DNA from: Salvelinus alpinus
Lineage: Eukaryota > Chordata > Actinopteri > Salmoniformes > Salmonidae
Direction of reading: 5' to 3'
Assembly (NCBI RefSeq): GCF_045679555.1
Contig: NC_092091.1
Location: 71,469,435 to 71,533,434, forward strand
DNA length: 64,000 nt
How positions within the stretch are numbered: position 1 is the first letter of the stretch; every line of letters starts with the position of its first letter. The notes beneath the pieces are model-generated. The model had not been told where the DNA came from. It saw only the letters and a list, made by a program, of their open reading frames with translations, and searched no databases. The position numbers and the translations under genes are program-made. Of this stretch, positions 48,021-64,000 are shown one piece after another.

Positions 48021-48689
48021 TTACACATGTATGGAAAACAGGAGTGAGGAAGAACAGGCAACAGTAAAGTTGGAGGGCCCACCCAGATGCCCTGCACCAC
48101 TGAACGTGGAATTCCAGGAAGCCTTTTCCATGTGCACTCCCGATGCCCCAACCGAAATGACAGTAGCTTCAGACAGAGGTGGGTCTGGGTATGATTTCAA
48201 ATTAATAAACGATATGGTTGCCTCCGTATCGCATAGAAATTCAATCCACTTACCTTCTATCTGAACTTGCACCATGGACGACTGATTAGGAGAGGAGAGC
48301 ATTTTCACCAACTGTGGCACAAGATTAGCACTATCTTCCGTCTTTGTCTCAACTTCCTCTTCTCCTTCGTCTGGTCAAAACCCTGGGTTGTGTGCCGCTG
48401 TGTGTGGATGAGGGGCACTCAGCCAGGGTCCACGATCTGTTGATTCTGGGTTTCCCTGAGCGTTTGGGCAATCTCTCTGAGAATGACCAGGTTGGACACA
48501 TACAAAGCAGCCTTTCTGGGGACAGAAGCGGGAAGTGTGGCCAGGTTGATTGCAGGTATAGCAGATGAAAGTCTTTGAGTTTCCTCTTCCACGGCCTCTT
48601 CCCCGTGCTCGTTCTCCACCACTCCGCGGGTGACCTTCTCCTTTTCCTCTAACTGCACTGTTAGGCATATTTGGGAAGTCTTGATACAT
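48021..48689 (-). pseudogene. Endogenous retrovirus gag / protease relic, A' copy
   Basis: Duplicate of 3337-4005 with identical conceptual products, including both CCHC knuckles and the altered protease motif. The L2-type LINE at 48832 inserted about 140 bp beyond its 5' end. Confidence 0.75.
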
Positions 48690-48759
48690 AATTTTGAACA
48701 GAAATGCAATGGTTCATTGTATCAGTCTAAAACTTTGCACATGCACTGCTGCAATCTAG

Positions 48760-51285
<2,526 letters not shown>

Positions 51286-52782
51286 GTACCAAACAAATAC
51301 AAAAGAATGGTTGTTTTTTTCTTTGTATCATCTTTAACTTGTGTATTATCTTGTGTTATATTCTCCTACATTCCTTTCACATTTCCACAAACTACAAAGC
51401 GTTTCCTTTGAAACGATATCAAGAATATGCATATCCTTGCTTCAGGGCCTGAGCTACAGGCAGTTCGATTTGAGTATGTAATTTCAGGCGAAAATTGAAA
51501 AAAAGGGGCGTATCCTTAAGAGGTTTAATCTTCGGGATAGGTGTCCCATCCACGGGACGGTTGAGCTAACGTAGGCTAATGCGATTAGCTTGAGGATGTA
51601 AGTAACAAGAGCATTTCCCAGGACATAGACATATCTGATATTGGCAGAAACTTTAATTAATCTCAAGCTAAAACAAAACATGAATCATTGTACTTTTGTA
51701 ATCACAGGTGTTCCTATAATGTACAGATATTATAAAATTCCTTTCAGTATCTGCTAGCATGCCATAGACCCCCAGTCATTGCGGTAACTCTAGTTAGCAT
51801 TGGCTCACAAACTACCTCTAACTTCCTTCATACTGGATACAGAGAAATACAAATTGTATCCATGAGTTCTTCTGACTCTGGGGAAGTAGATAAATGTCAT
51901 ATTTGCCAAAATCCAGATGTTTCCCTTTGAAATCAATGAATGACTAAGTGCAAATGTCACGTAAGCGGAAGCTATGATTCACCCCATATGATCCCAAAGT
52001 ATGAAGCATCTCTTTTATATAATCTGTAAATGGAGGAAGAATAGCTGTATTTAAAGTGGTGTTTTCTCACCCCATCTCTCTTCCTGTTGAGGGGGACTTG
52101 TGGTTGTTAAAGATACAGCTTCACACAGCAACAGGAAATATAGTGACCAGTTACAGTTAACTCCTAGCCTTGCTAATGTTAGCCAGCTAGCTAATGTTAG
52201 TAGAATTCAGAACACATTATATGTTTAGAAAATTCAGAACATATTGTACGTTTTGCAAATTCGTAACAAATCATACACATTGTAATTCGTAACATATCAT
52301 ACACATTGTAATTCGTAACATATCATACACATTGTAATTCATAACATATCATATTAAATGGATGATGGACATCCCCAAATTGATGCATACCATGTGAAAC
52401 GTAACATATCATACTAAATGGAGTGTCTCAGATTTACATACAGGATAGTACAGAATGCTCTGAGACCAGGTTGGAAATACAGACTGGGGAGGGGAGTTAC
52501 ATAGGACTTTATGAACTTGAAAAATAACTTTTCTGCAATTACTATACATCCTGAAATACAGAGACTCAAACTTTTCAGAACATTTAACCTCTAGTCTTAA
52601 AGGAAAAACCTTTAATTTAGGAGATGTTGTATTTAGCATTTCATGTATCAATTTCCTCAAGAATAAAATTTCCAAAGCTTTCCCTTGTGAAGTAAGACAT
52701 GTTCATTTGGAAGTCACATTGTATTCTGTTTTTGAATATTAATCATCTAATTATTTTACTCAGTTGAGTTTTAAAGACTTGG

Positions 52783-52968
52783 GGCATGAGGCATCGGCCA
52801 ACCTCATCATATTATCATAAGGTAAAGGCTGGGCCAATTGTGTGCCGCCCTATGGAACTTGCAATAATCACCGGATGTGATGCTCCCTGGATTTGAACCA
52901 GGTACTGCAGTGACACCTCTTGCTCTGCGATACAGTGTCTTAGACCACTGCACCAATCAGGAACCCCA
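52783..52968 (-). repeat. HpaI-type SINE, A' copy
   Basis: Duplicate of the SINE at 5645-5830 with an isolated substitution (ctctgcgat for ctctgagat). The insertion predates the segmental duplication. Confidence 0.8.
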
Positions 52969-54020
52969 CATATGCTCTTGTTCACTATATCCTGTCAACA
53001 TTAGCATAAATCATATACTTTAAGGATCTGCACACAGTACAACAGACAGTATATTATGTTGTATATCCTGTTAAACAGCTGCTTTAGCTTAACAGTCTGT
53101 TGTGTCTGAGAACGTACAGTGTTATAGGTGTAGGGAGGACTTCACACCTTAACCAGTGGTTTGAGCAGACAGCAACCTCCAGGAAGAGACAGAACAGCAG
53201 ATAGACAACATGCATGAGGGTGTGGGTATGTAGCAGACAGGTCCACTGGTGTATGGTGCTGCTATAGGTAACATACACGTTGTCCCTTGCATTAGCATTG
53301 TTTTTGTCGTGTGTGTGTGTTCCCTTTTTGTACTTCTCTGTCCTCTGTGTGTGTCCAGGCCACACTGTATTATGTATCCAATCACATTCAATCAGGAAGC
53401 TGGTAGACCTTGTTAAAGGACATTGTTACTTCATTTATTAATCTGTGACTTTGTTATTCTTTTATTAAAGTGATAAACAGGTTAATAATTTGTCCCACTT
53501 TTTTTTTTACTAAGCATAAGCCTACTGCAAATCACATGACATGTTTCTAATAAAATAATGAAGAATCATTTTACAGAGTACAGTATGTCTACATTCTCTC
53601 CTCTAAATCTAAACACAACAATTATTTGTTTTATTGTTTATCTCTTCCTCATTCTCTTAATTTTCTTCTTCCTCCTCTGTCTCTCTCTGACACTAAGGCT
53701 CTATCTCAATTAGTCTTTCCTAGATTCCTCTCCTCCTGTCTCCTCTCCTCCTTTCAACCCTATTAGAGGAGAAGGTCCAAGGCACCTCCCCTAGGATTGT
53801 ATTATCCAATGTGTTTTGAGAAGGAGGGGAGGAGAGAGGATGTGAGGAGGAATCGAGTAAAGCCGAATTGAAAAAGAGCTCATAGACAAGTCTGTAATAC
53901 CACTATTTCACCTCTATGGTGTGTTCATCGCTCACTTTAAAACCACTTAACCATTAAGTACTGTATCCAACTGTCAACATAATAACTACGAGAGAGAGAG
54001 AGAGTTACAGTAGGTTATTG

Positions 54021-55040
<1,020 letters not shown>

Positions 55041-55380
55041 CTTTAACAATGCCTGGGTCTTCTTTCTATGTAGGTCTACTATACATTAAGTCTCTGATTC
55101 TAGAATTAATGTGGTGGCCTTCCAACATGGCCACCAGGAGGCGTCGTACATCAACTGCAAACCCTCTATACGTTAAGTCTCTGCTTCTAGTGATATCTCT
55201 GTCTCTGAGTCATCTGTGTGTCTCTGTCTGTGTGACTGCTGTAGGTGTTAACTCTAGGGAAGTATCAACAAAATGACACGGGTAGTTGTGGCTATGCTAA
55301 TACAAAAAATAGAACAAGTTTGCACACTTGTGTGCATACTTGTGTGCGTGTTTGTGTGCGTGTGAGAGATTGTTACAGTG

Positions 55381-57982
55381 GTTATTGTTAAACCATTTTC
55401 TGCAGCACAATATAAATCATTCCATGTCTCTACATGGTCATCTTGTCCAGAGTATATCTCAACACAGTCCTCCTGTCCAGGGAATGGGAGTTGCTGCTTG
55501 TGATGATGGACAGGACACTATCATACCAGGAAGATATAGATCATAGAGGGGAAGTGGAGAACAAAGGCTAGATGTTAACACATATTAAATATAATATGTA
55601 ACAGCCCCAAGATAATTCAGGAAGTTTCCAGAACTCCCCCTTCCTTTCACATTTCTGCTGATTTGGACCCTCTGTTTACTCCTAAATATACATCAACATG
55701 TTCAGGAGGTCCAGGACTACAAACATGGGTCATTATATTGTCCATACAATAGATTTGACACTACAAACTGCTCCAAGTGGATATTGAGGGTGGGTAGTCT
55801 TAAAACCTTTTGTCAATAGGGGGGCGCTATTTTCACTTTGTAAAAAATCATGCCCAAATTAAACTGCCTCGTACTCTATTCTTGCTCGTACAATATGCAT
55901 AGTATTATTACTATTGGATAGAAAACACTCTCAAGTTTCTAAAACCGTTTGAATTATATCTGTGAGTAAAACAGAACTCATTTTGCAGCAAACTTCCTGA
56001 AAGGAAGTGAAAAATCTGAAATCGAGGCTCTGTTCCAGGGCCTTCCTATTAATTTGCCTGAAATCTATGGATATACATGCACTGCATACGCCTTCCACTA
56101 GATGTCAACAGGCAGTGAGAAGTGGAATGGGTGTCTAGCTTGATCTGAGGCCGAACAAGAGCTTTTGGAATGACGTGTCTGGAATTTTCATTGTCTTCGA
56201 AGGCGCGAGAAGGAACACCAGATTGCCTTCTGAAAAGCTTTCGGTATACACGTTAGATATCTCCGGCTCTGATTTTATTTGATATATGTGATAAAAACAT
56301 CATAAAGTAGTTTTTTTAAACCGAGTTATATCAGTTTATTGAACGTTTATTGCGATTTTTTGAATTTTCTTTTCTTTGCGTCATGTGAAGTTGGGCACGT
56401 TTGCGCCACATGGCTAGCTATGTTTGCTAATTCGACAGGAGAAGAGGACATTCTAAAACCAAAGAACGATTATTCTGGACAAAGGACTCCTTGTACAACA
56501 TTCTGATGGAAGCTCAGCAAAAGTAGGAACCATTTATGATGTTATTTCGTATTTCTGTGGAAAATGTTTAGTTCTATTTTCCGCCCTCATTGCAGGCGCT
56601 GTCTCGCTATAACGTAAGCTGTATGTCGTACTAAAGTTCTTTTAAAAAATCTAACACAGCGGTTGCATTAAGAACTAGTGTATCTTTCATTTGCTGTACA
56701 ACATGTATTTTTTAGTAAAGTTTATGATGAGTTATTTGATTAGATTAGGTGACTGTCCAAAATATCTCCGGACAATTTTGTGCATTTTGACTACGTATTC
56801 ACATTGTAAAACCACGATTTGTACCGCTAAATATGCACATTTTCGAACAAAACATATATGTATTGTGTAACATGATGTTATAGGACTGTCATCTGATGAA
56901 GTTTGTCAAGGTTAGTGAATCATTTTATATCTTTTGCTGTTTTTTGCGATCGCTACCATTGCGGTGAATGAATGCGGTTGTGTGTTTGGCTATTGTAGTA
57001 AGCTAATATAATGCTATATTGTGTTTTCGCTGTAAAACACTTAAAAAATCTGAAATATTGGCTGGATTCACAAGATGTTTATCTTTCATTTGCTGTACAC
57101 CATGTATTTTTCATAAATGTTTTATGATGAGTAATTAGGTATTTCACGTTGCTCTCTGTAATTATTCTAGCTGCTTTGGTGATATTTGTGATTGTAGCTG
57201 CAATGTAAAACTATGATTTATACCTGAAATATGCACATTTTTCAAATAAAACATAGATTTATTGTATAACATGTTATAAGACTGTCATCTGATGAAGTTG
57301 TTTCTTGGTTAGTGACTAATTATATCTCTATTTGGTCGGTTTTGTGATAGCTACCTATGCGGTAGAAAAATTGTGAAAATATGCGGTTGAGTCTTTTGCT
57401 ATTGTGGTTAGCTAATAGAAATACATATTGTGTCGCTGTAAAACATTTAAAAAATCGGAAATGATGGCTGGATTCACAAGATGTTTATCTTTCATTTGCT
57501 GTATTGGACTTGTGATTTCATGAAAATTATGTTATATGATATCCCTGTGGCGTTAGGCTAGGCTATGCTAGTCAGCTTTTTTGATGGGTAACCACTGAAA
57601 AGATCCACTTAACTTCCCTCTTTTGAGACAAATATGGGGGAACAACAATCAACTAGACACACTGCAGCAACTCCAGAGGGTCTCTTCCACCACTGAACAT
57701 GTACTGAATAACAAGTTATTAAAGATATTTGGTAATATGTTTTACTGTATCATCCACACCACACAAATGAAGGTTTAGTAATACAGGGTAATCTCACCAG
57801 TTTAATATATTGTGTGGTGTGTGTGTTCATGCAATCTTACCTGAAGCAACAACTCCATCTCTTGGACTGGGTTTGAAGGCTGTTACGTTGCCATATAAAT
57901 GGCCATCAATGTCTGTGTTCTTTATTGCATTAGGTTTGTTGTCTTCAAATCCATCTGAGTTTTCATAGACTCCCTCTGACAT
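55381..57982 (-). pseudogene. Lectin C, A' copy: exon 1, partial exon 2, terminal-exon relic
   Basis: Exon 1 at 57982-57841 is the same open 47-codon cytoplasmic exon as at 21694-21835. The transmembrane relic is at about 57651-57697 and the terminal lectin-domain relic at about 55381-55480. Family X (55800-57590) occupies the space where the remaining exons should be. It shows the pre-insertion structure of the locus: no Tc1, sushi or LINE here. Confidence 0.65.
55800..57590 (+). repeat. Dispersed repeat family X, uninterrupted A' copy
   Basis: Continuous version of 9181-10254 plus 20719-21440. The junction sequence aacatatatgtattgtgtaa near 56851 is the empty target of both the Tc1-like and sushi-type elements. 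It has two internal ~400-bp modules. Confidence 0.75.
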
Positions 57983-58260
57983 CTTAATTAATACACTTGC
58001 GCTAAAATACAGTAACTTCTACTCTAATATACGTTTGTAGCTGTGTTTTCTCCCTGCACTGTCCTGCGTCTGTGCAACTTTAGGTAGTGAAACTCTTTAT
58101 CAGTCAACCAAAGTGTGAAATTAACACAACACTGGCAACCACGTGACTCCCACCAGTCTTAGCTTGATAATATACTACATTATATGACTCTATATCATGC
58201 TATATGATGTATGTGTGAATTCACAGGGTCACAATTTTGGATGTTCTAAAATAATTTGTG

Positions 58261-58500
58261 ATCCTGTTAATTGACATATACACTACATATATCCTGACTG
58301 AGTTTACAGCACCCCCAGCCTTCAAATGGAGAACACATTATGGCTCTCACTCTGACCTGGTGGTGTAGGGGGAAGTTGCCCCTAGACACTGATCTTGGGT
58401 CAGTTTTTTGAATTTCCACCACAAATGGTTAAGGTTAGGATCAAGTGGGGGAAGGGTGGGGTTGCTGATCCCAGATCTGTACCACTGATGACCATATAGG
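58261..58500. repeat. Unit-junction sequence, fourth copy
   Basis: Matches 22115-22366 most closely and marks the right edge of A'. The following bases to about 58760 hold no recognised gene; a 60-codon plus ORF (58565-58747) has no known domain. Confidence 0.6.
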
Positions 58501-58769
58501 TTTTTTCTATGCTTTCTGTGAGATTTAGGATAAATGATATTCAGAATGAAACTCTGGCGGTGCCATGAGGCTCACCGTACCATTGACTGCACCACCCCCA
58601 GTCACCATGGAGATGTTGGCAGGGAAGGAAGAAGTGAATCTGCGATCGTTGGTGGCTCGGACGATAAAGTTTCCTCAGGTTCTGTTGGCCGTTTCTACGG
58701 TGAAGGGGACTGAAATGGTGGATAACTATGGACAACACAGGGCTTAGACTCTGATGGGTTAAGTAGGAG

Positions 58770-59417
58770 TAGTATTGATAAATGAGGCCTCAAGGCTCTG
58801 TTGGTACAGTCCTGTCTGCTGTCTCTCCAGTTTTTAGTCTTGGTCAAGATGTAGTACCAACCTTCAAAATCATCTCTCTCCCTCTGTAGCTGGTCTCTCT
58901 CTTTAGTCAACTTGTTGTAGCTTGTCTGTAGGTGCTCTCTCTCATTAGTCAGGGTGTTTTAACTGATCTGTAGCTGGTCTCTCTCTTCAGTCAGGTTGTT
59001 GTAGCTTGTCTGTAGCTGGTCTCTTTCTTCAGTCAGGGTGTTGTAACTGGTCTGTAGCTGGTCTCTCTCTTCAGTCAGGTTGTCTTAGCTAGTCTGTAGC
59101 TGGTCTCTTTCCTCAGTAAGGGTGTTGTAACTGTCATGTAGCTGGTCTCTCTCTTTAGTCAGGTTGTTGTAACTGGTCTGTAACTGGTCTCTTTCCTCAG
59201 TAAGGGTGTTGTACCTGGTCTGTAACTGGTCTCTCGCTTCAGTAAGGGTGTTGTAACTGTCATGTGGCTGGCCATTCTGCAGATGTGTTGTGGTGCTGAT
59301 CTCACCGTCTCTCAGGGTGTTTGCTCTGATGTAGTTTTCCACAATACTTTCCTCCATCTCACCTCTGGTAAACCTTATTGGTCATATCTGGCTTGTTTTA
59401 GATGGACTCAGACATTT
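58770..59417 (-). pseudogene. C-type lectin pseudogene E with long stalk-repeat array
   Basis: The first-exon relic starts at ATG 59417 and has an immediate in-frame stop, a frameshift and then recognisable TLRDGEIST. It joins directly, with no transmembrane exon, to about nine 42-bp units encoding TEERDQLQTSYNNL-like coiled-coil repeats (59270-58885). Two tyrosine codons there have become TAA (near 59082 and 58957). A lectin-domain start follows (FEGWYYILTKTKNWRDSRQDC), then degenerates near 58780. The intact gene has only about two such stalk units. Confidence 0.75.
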
Positions 59418-59458
59418 TCAACAATGTTTGTTGACTATAGCTACAGTGTCTTAAAGCA

Positions 59459-59631
59459 GGGTTTCCCAAACTCAGTCCTGGGGCCCCAATTGGTGAACAT
59501 TTTGGGTTTTACCCTACACTACACAGCTGATTCAAATAACCAACTCATCATCAAGCTTTGATGATTTGAATCAGTTTTGTAGTGTTAGGGTAAAAACTAA
59601 ATGTTCACTAAGGGGGGCCCCTGGACTGAGT
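59459..59631. mobile_element. Palindromic MITE
   Basis: ggtttcccaaactcagtcct, ggggccccaattggtgaaca and tacactacacagctgattca at the left are answered by the inverted ttgaatcagttttgtagtgt, tgttcactaaggggggcccc and tggactgag at the right. The right end is cut by the solo LTR at 59637. Confidence 0.7.
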
Positions 59632-59636
59632 GTCTG

Positions 59637-60122
59637 TATCACATTTCAGGTAAGACCCAAATGCAGACTGTGTTGAAGTAACACTGTTTATTACAGCAAC
59701 AGGGGCAGGCAAACTACAGGTCAAAACAGGCAGAGGTCGTTAATCCAGAGTAGTGAGCAAGGGTACAGGACGGCAGGCAGGCTCAGGGTCAGGTCAGGCA
59801 GAGGTCGGTAACCCAGAGTAAGGGCAAAGGCACAGGACGGCAGGCAGACTCAGGGTCAGGGGCTGGCAGAGTGGTCAGGCAGGCAGGCAGGCTCAGAGTC
59901 AGGCCAGGCAAGGGTCAAAACCAGGAGGGCGAGAAAAATAGCGACTGGGGAAAAGCAGGAGCTGAAACAAAATGCTGATTGACTTGACAAACAAGACAAA
60001 CTGGCAACAGACAAACAGAGAACACAGGTATAAGTACCCAGGGGATAATGGGAAAGATGAGTGACACCTGGAGGGGGGTGGAGACAAGCACATGGACAGG
60101 TGAAAGAAATCAGGGCGTGACA
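59637..60122 (-). mobile_element. Solo LTR, gypsy-like, 486 bp
   Basis: On the minus strand it runs from TGTCACGCCCTG to GTGATA (a one-base change from the expected GTGACA). The 5-bp target duplication gtctg lies at 59632-59636 and 60123-60127. It contains aataaacagtgttactt-type sequence (polyadenylation signal, minus strand near 59690) and purine-rich caggcaggctcagggtcagg repeats on the plus strand. No internal region is present, as expected after LTR-LTR recombination. Confidence 0.8.
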
Positions 60123-60127
60123 GTCTG

Positions 60128-61950
60128 AGTCCAAAGCTGACTGCTTGTGACCCTGTTATAGATGAGGATTTGTGGAACAGAAACATGTCATGGCTGGTTA
60201 TAGTTGGGACACCTTCTTCTTTTCACCTTTTTTTCAGATTCCTGAGTAACTTCCTGGTCTTCTGGGGTAAATTCCACCCGCATACTGTGAAGCAACACAA
60301 ACATAGGCACAGACACATGCATACACACACACACGATAACGTACCACAATCCTCTCCTACATTCTCTCAGGAACTAATGAGGACCCATAATAAATGCAAA
60401 TACAAATACATACACCAGACACACACCCTCATATGGTCTCTTACTACTATATCACTGATTAACATATTGGATGTATACATCTTAATGTCTCTGGATGCTT
60501 TAAATAACTAATACCCTTTGTTTAAATATTATTAGAAATATGTCAAACTTTGAGCGTTTGGGGCCATTCTATTGCTTCTATTAAGCCAGGCAAGCTCAAC
60601 CAAGCACACCTAAAGTATTTGGGTCATATTCATTAGGCACCAAATGGAAGAAAGCAAACTGAAACAGGGAGGGACTAACTGTACCTGTCCAATAAGAATG
60701 TGTTTTGTTGTGCCGTTGTAAAACATTTTACTATGGTTTGCCCTAATGAATACTTGGCCCAGGTCTGCTAATAACCACCAACCACTGACAGACAGACAGA
60801 CAGGAAGCTGTTAAAGGAAGTCAGTGGTATGGCTAAATATGAGTTGGCACAGCAACACATGCTGAAATCAACTGAAATTACAATACAATAGATGTTCCAG
60901 CAATAACTTCCCTAATCTGACTCTGTCCCAAATGGAACCCTATTTCCTACATAGTGATGGACCCTGGTCAAAAGTAGTGCACTATACAGGGAATATGGTG
61001 CCATTTGAGATGTACCCTTCATGTCATTATTCACATTCTATGTAGGTCTTATGTACTGTATCTGTCCTGAAAACACAGGCCACTTTTCATCCATGGATAT
61101 AAGGTCACCACAAGTACAACAGGACATTGGGAGCGGACCAAGTAATTTGGTGTCACTCTAAAGCGGAAAGGTGGAATAAACGAGTCAGGAGTAGGTTTTC
61201 TTGATTGAACACATTTCTCTATTGAGAGATTTCTGACAATATAAACACTCCAACACAATCAATGAGAATCTCCCAAGGAACAACATACATCTTCTTTAGC
61301 TGAAACAGGAACACCAGACGATTATCTTTAAACTATAACAACAATCACAGATTTGTCACCGTCTTAATGGATCTTCTTGGATAGCTCCCCTCTCTTGGTA
61401 GCCATCTTCCAGAGAAGATATGCTGGTTCCTCCCACTCTCTTATAGGGGAAAGAGAATATGTCATTTGTACTGTCAGCTGTGCTTAATTGCCTCTGGTTA
61501 CCTTGTCTCACATGCCTTGTTGGGCTACTATCCGTGAGCCCAGCCTACCCTCTGGTGGTCCTTCCACAACATATATAAAGAAAAAGGCTTCATTTTAAAC
61601 TTCATAACTTCATTTTAAACTTCATAATCGGTTCAGTTTCTCAATAAATTAAAATTAGGTGAAGGTTAGGGTTAGGGTAAGGGTCAGTTTTGGGTTTGGT
61701 CTATCATCTGTATGTCAATGTGATGCTGGTATGAAAAGTCCCTCATGTTGGGTGTAATACCTACTTTTATAAGTGTTTGTCTCCCCCTACTGGCTGTTTT
61801 CTACAAGCTCAGTTTCTTCCTTCTATTACCGTGACCTTGACCCATAGAGATAGATAGAGGATTCATCTGTATCTGTTCCATTATAGCTACAATCCATAGA
61901 AAAACCAACCCAGTTGACAAACTTGACTACTTTGAAATGGTGGAAGGATG
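60128..61950. other. Non-coding stretch with a MITE
   Basis: No gene recognised. A palindromic repeat at about 60924-61012 has ctctgtcccaaatggaaccc and its inverted partner ggtgccatttgagat around tggtcaaaagtagtgcacta, a common salmonid MITE. A CA microsatellite lies near 60320. The rest to 61950 has no feature I can support. Confidence 0.5.
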
Positions 61951-61956
61951 GTGGAA

Positions 61957-62270
61957 ACCCAAGTTTTCTTCTCAGAGGAGAGAAAGTAGAAACTGCAGTC
62001 AAAGTATCTCCATTCCTCTTGACAATGCTGCTCTGCTGAAGAGCAAAGGTGAACACATTGTGAAAGTTAGCAAGTGTCGTTATACTCTCAAACCCATATA
62101 AATACTATTGCTGTTGATTTGACTTCTAATTAACCACCGTTTATATCTCACCTATCACAAAAAGCTTTGCCTGAGATGGCCTCTCTCTTTAGTCAGGTTG
62201 TTATAACTGGAGTCTCTGTAGTCATGTTGGTTATATAAGAGAAAAATGCTCTCGAGAGTCTTTGATGCAT
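61957..62270 (-). pseudogene. C-type lectin relic F (stalk and lectin-domain exon fragments)
   Basis: A stalk-exon fragment (about 62270-62152) reads YRDSSYNNLTKERGHL and is frameshifted before the donor region it shares with the intact gene. A lectin exon-4 fragment (62032-61957) reads EQHCQEEWRYFDCSFYFLSS and then breaks off. It keeps the second N-terminal cysteine (FDCSFYF) that the intact gene has lost. No other exons are seen. Confidence 0.7.
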
Positions 62271-62289
62271 GTGTTATCTGGACAGGATT

Positions 62290-62760
62290 GATACATATTG
62301 CTACTGTAATTGAGAGGCCTTTAAAAACAGACAGTCTAGTGGACAGCAATGTTCCCTCTAAACTGCACGCGTGATCGGCCGCGCACTTCCTCCAGGACTG
62401 CTGCGCAGAAGAAACGCCATGCTACACAGAGGTGGAAGAGATTGAACTTCACTGAGTTCAACCCCAGTAGTTTGCACTATATAGATCAATGTTTTCTCTG
62501 TGAACGAATCTATATTATATCAGCCCATTTTCAATGCAACTAAACAAATCAAATTTTCCAAGATTGAGTCTGTGATTTTGTTGTAGGCAGACCCAGAGCA
62601 CAACGGGTAGATTTTTATTGGCAGGGGTTGCCCACCAGTGGTCTTTCGATCACCATGAGTGAATGCGCATTTCACATCAGTTCAGATCAGAGCGCAGAGC
62701 TGCTCGTGTGCACATTTCTTGGTATTCTTTGCTAGTTGATGAGTTATTAGCCCAGTTATT
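62290..62760. other. Non-coding stretch, no gene recognised
   Basis: Contains caatgttccctctaaactgc and gccgcgcact near 62348, similar to a dispersed fish repeat, but I cannot define its ends. Confidence 0.35.
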
Positions 62761-62764
62761 GTAA

Positions 62765-63060
62765 CTCTGCTTCCAACTCACACCCTCAAACACGTAGATC
62801 CCCTGTGCGCAGCTCACTTTCCAGCTCACACTCTCAAACACATAGATCCCCTGAACGCAACTCACTCTCCAGCCCACTTTCCAGCTCACACTGTCATTAA
62901 CTAAGATCCCCTGAATGCAGCTCACTTTCCAGCCCACTTTCCAGCTCACACTCTCAAACACATAGATCCCCTGAACGCAGCTCACTCTCCAGCCCACTTT
63001 CCAGCTCACACTGTCATTAACTAAGATCCCCTGAACGCAGCTCACTCTCCAGATCCCAAT
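62765..63060. repeat. Minisatellite, ~60-bp units, higher-order
   Basis: Units contain agatcccctgaacgcagctc and actctccagcccactttcca, alternating between a ctctcaaacacatag form and a ctgtcattaactaag form, so the true period is about two units. The minus ORF 62677-63090 through it (VSWKVGWRVSCVQGI repeats) is an array by-product. Confidence 0.8.
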
Positions 63061-63064
63061 CACC

Positions 63065-63452
63065 TGAATTCTGATCACCTGTTCACACACTATTTAGTTC
63101 AGTTCTTTGCACCCCATCACTGTGAGGTATTGTTTATTTTGTGACACTTCTTTCGGCGTGCTGGTTTTCCCATGAGTTGCTCCTCCCGTGTGTGATAGTT
63201 TTTGCCTATTCCCTGCCTGTACTTTAGCCTATCGGATTTCCTGTTATCTACCTATTGTCTGATTTCCCGGACTATGTTACTAGCCTTTTCCCTGCCTGTA
63301 TTGTTGCCCTTTTGGACCCCCTGTGTATGACATTCTGCCGGCCCCTGGACCCAGCTACCTGCCTCCTCCTGTGGTCCTTTGCAATAAACACCTGCTGCGC
63401 CCTGCACTTGAAACCAGCTCTCTGCCTCCCCTCGTGTTCATTACAGTTATAC
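63065..63452 (+). repeat. LTR-like segment
   Basis: A cacctgttcac start, pyrimidine-rich ttccctgcctgta repeats, a polyadenylation signal aataaa (near 63383) followed by cacctgctgcgccctgcact and an end near cctcgtgttcattacag resemble a common salmonid LTR. TG/CA termini and a target duplication are not clear. Confidence 0.5.
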
Positions 63453-64000
63453 ATTAGTGTATGTCAGATATGGGAGTTACTGCTTCCTACAAGAGCACAC
63501 AACGTGTAGGCTACATTTCAAACTGTCTTTGAAAAACCAGTCAGGTAAAAAGCTTATGTCTTAATTAAATGGGCGATGTTGAATTTTAAGACAGGTTTGA
63601 ATATGTAAATAAGCCAATAGGCAGAGGAGTAGCCTACATTGTCTGATTCGCTGTATGGTTATAATAATTCATTTTATTTTGTGGAGTGGTGTCTTGCATA
63701 ATACAACACAATGCCATTTACAGGGAACTATTTGGCCCATGGTGTTACATACCAAATAAAAAAGGAGTAGTAAGTAGTATGATTAGAACACAGTAGTTTT
63801 AGTAAGTAGTAGCAAGACAAGTGTCGGACACGGCCTATGTGGTTTGTCTATGAGGCAGGTTGACAAACATAAAATAGTGGAACAATTTTAGGATGTATTT
63901 GAACTTTTTTAATTGACCTGATAAAGGGGTTTTCATATTCAGACTGTCTCACACAGTCTGAATCAGTCCCTGATTAGAGGAGAAGGATGATGATGACGTT
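63453..64000. other. Non-coding tail of the window
   Basis: AT-rich, with no supported ORF, RNA gene or recognised repeat. agtaagtagt words recur around 63767-63810. Confidence 0.4.

Noticed and set aside
58565..58747. Small plus-strand gene MRLTVPLTAPPP.
   Set aside because: Sixty codons, no domain, overlaps a minus ORF of similar size and has no splice or start support.

Overview
The window is nuclear DNA of a bony fish, most likely a salmonid. The evidence is spliced genes with small GT-AG exons, a HpaI-type tRNA-derived SINE, abundant Tc1-like elements and their relics, L2/Rex1-type LINEs with fish-type tails, a Tf1/sushi-type LTR retrotransposon, palindromic MITEs and many minisatellites. 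There is no bacterial gene organisation. The species call is inference from repeat families.

Layout. (1) 1-22113 and 44631-58260 are two copies, A and A', of one segmental unit. They share, in the same order, a 54-bp minisatellite, a MITE, a Tc1 relic, an endogenous-retrovirus gag/protease relic, a HpaI-type SINE, a C-type lectin gene and a second, broken lectin gene. A is enlarged by a Tc1-like transposon and by a sushi-type LTR retrotransposon that itself carries an apparently full-length LINE. A' is the empty site for all three. A' carries a 5'-truncated L2-type LINE that A lacks, and a ~640-bp deletion at a huge CT microsatellite removes the core exons of its lectin gene. (2) 22114-38200 is repeat-dense: three minisatellites, a gypsy-type relic, an L1-type relic, several LTR pieces, copies of one dispersed repeat family (called X here) and decayed lectin exons. 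(3) 38224-43545 is a 13-exon gene for a USP26/29/37-like ubiquitin-specific protease; my exon chain is open over 1893 nt (630 aa). (4) 58261-64000 holds two more decayed lectin relics, a solo LTR, MITEs and a further LTR-like segment.

Two host genes look intact: the six-exon type II transmembrane C-type lectin at 6882-8436 (minus; 295 aa) and the USP gene (plus). All other lectin pieces (8.8/21.7, 26.5, 31.8-32.6, 54.0-55.0, 55.4/58.0, 58.8-59.4 and 62.0-62.3 kb) are broken, on the same strand as the intact gene, and look like a tandem family expanding and decaying. The intact LINE ORF (14260-17199) and the sushi element with apparently identical LTRs show recent transposition. I found no unknown multi-gene system. 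The most unusual observations are a self-priming signature in the sushi LTR, an in-frame intron-like segment between its Gag and protease, splice sites multiplied inside a minisatellite, and the complementary damage in A and A'. Coordinates of repeats are by eye and may be off by a few bases.
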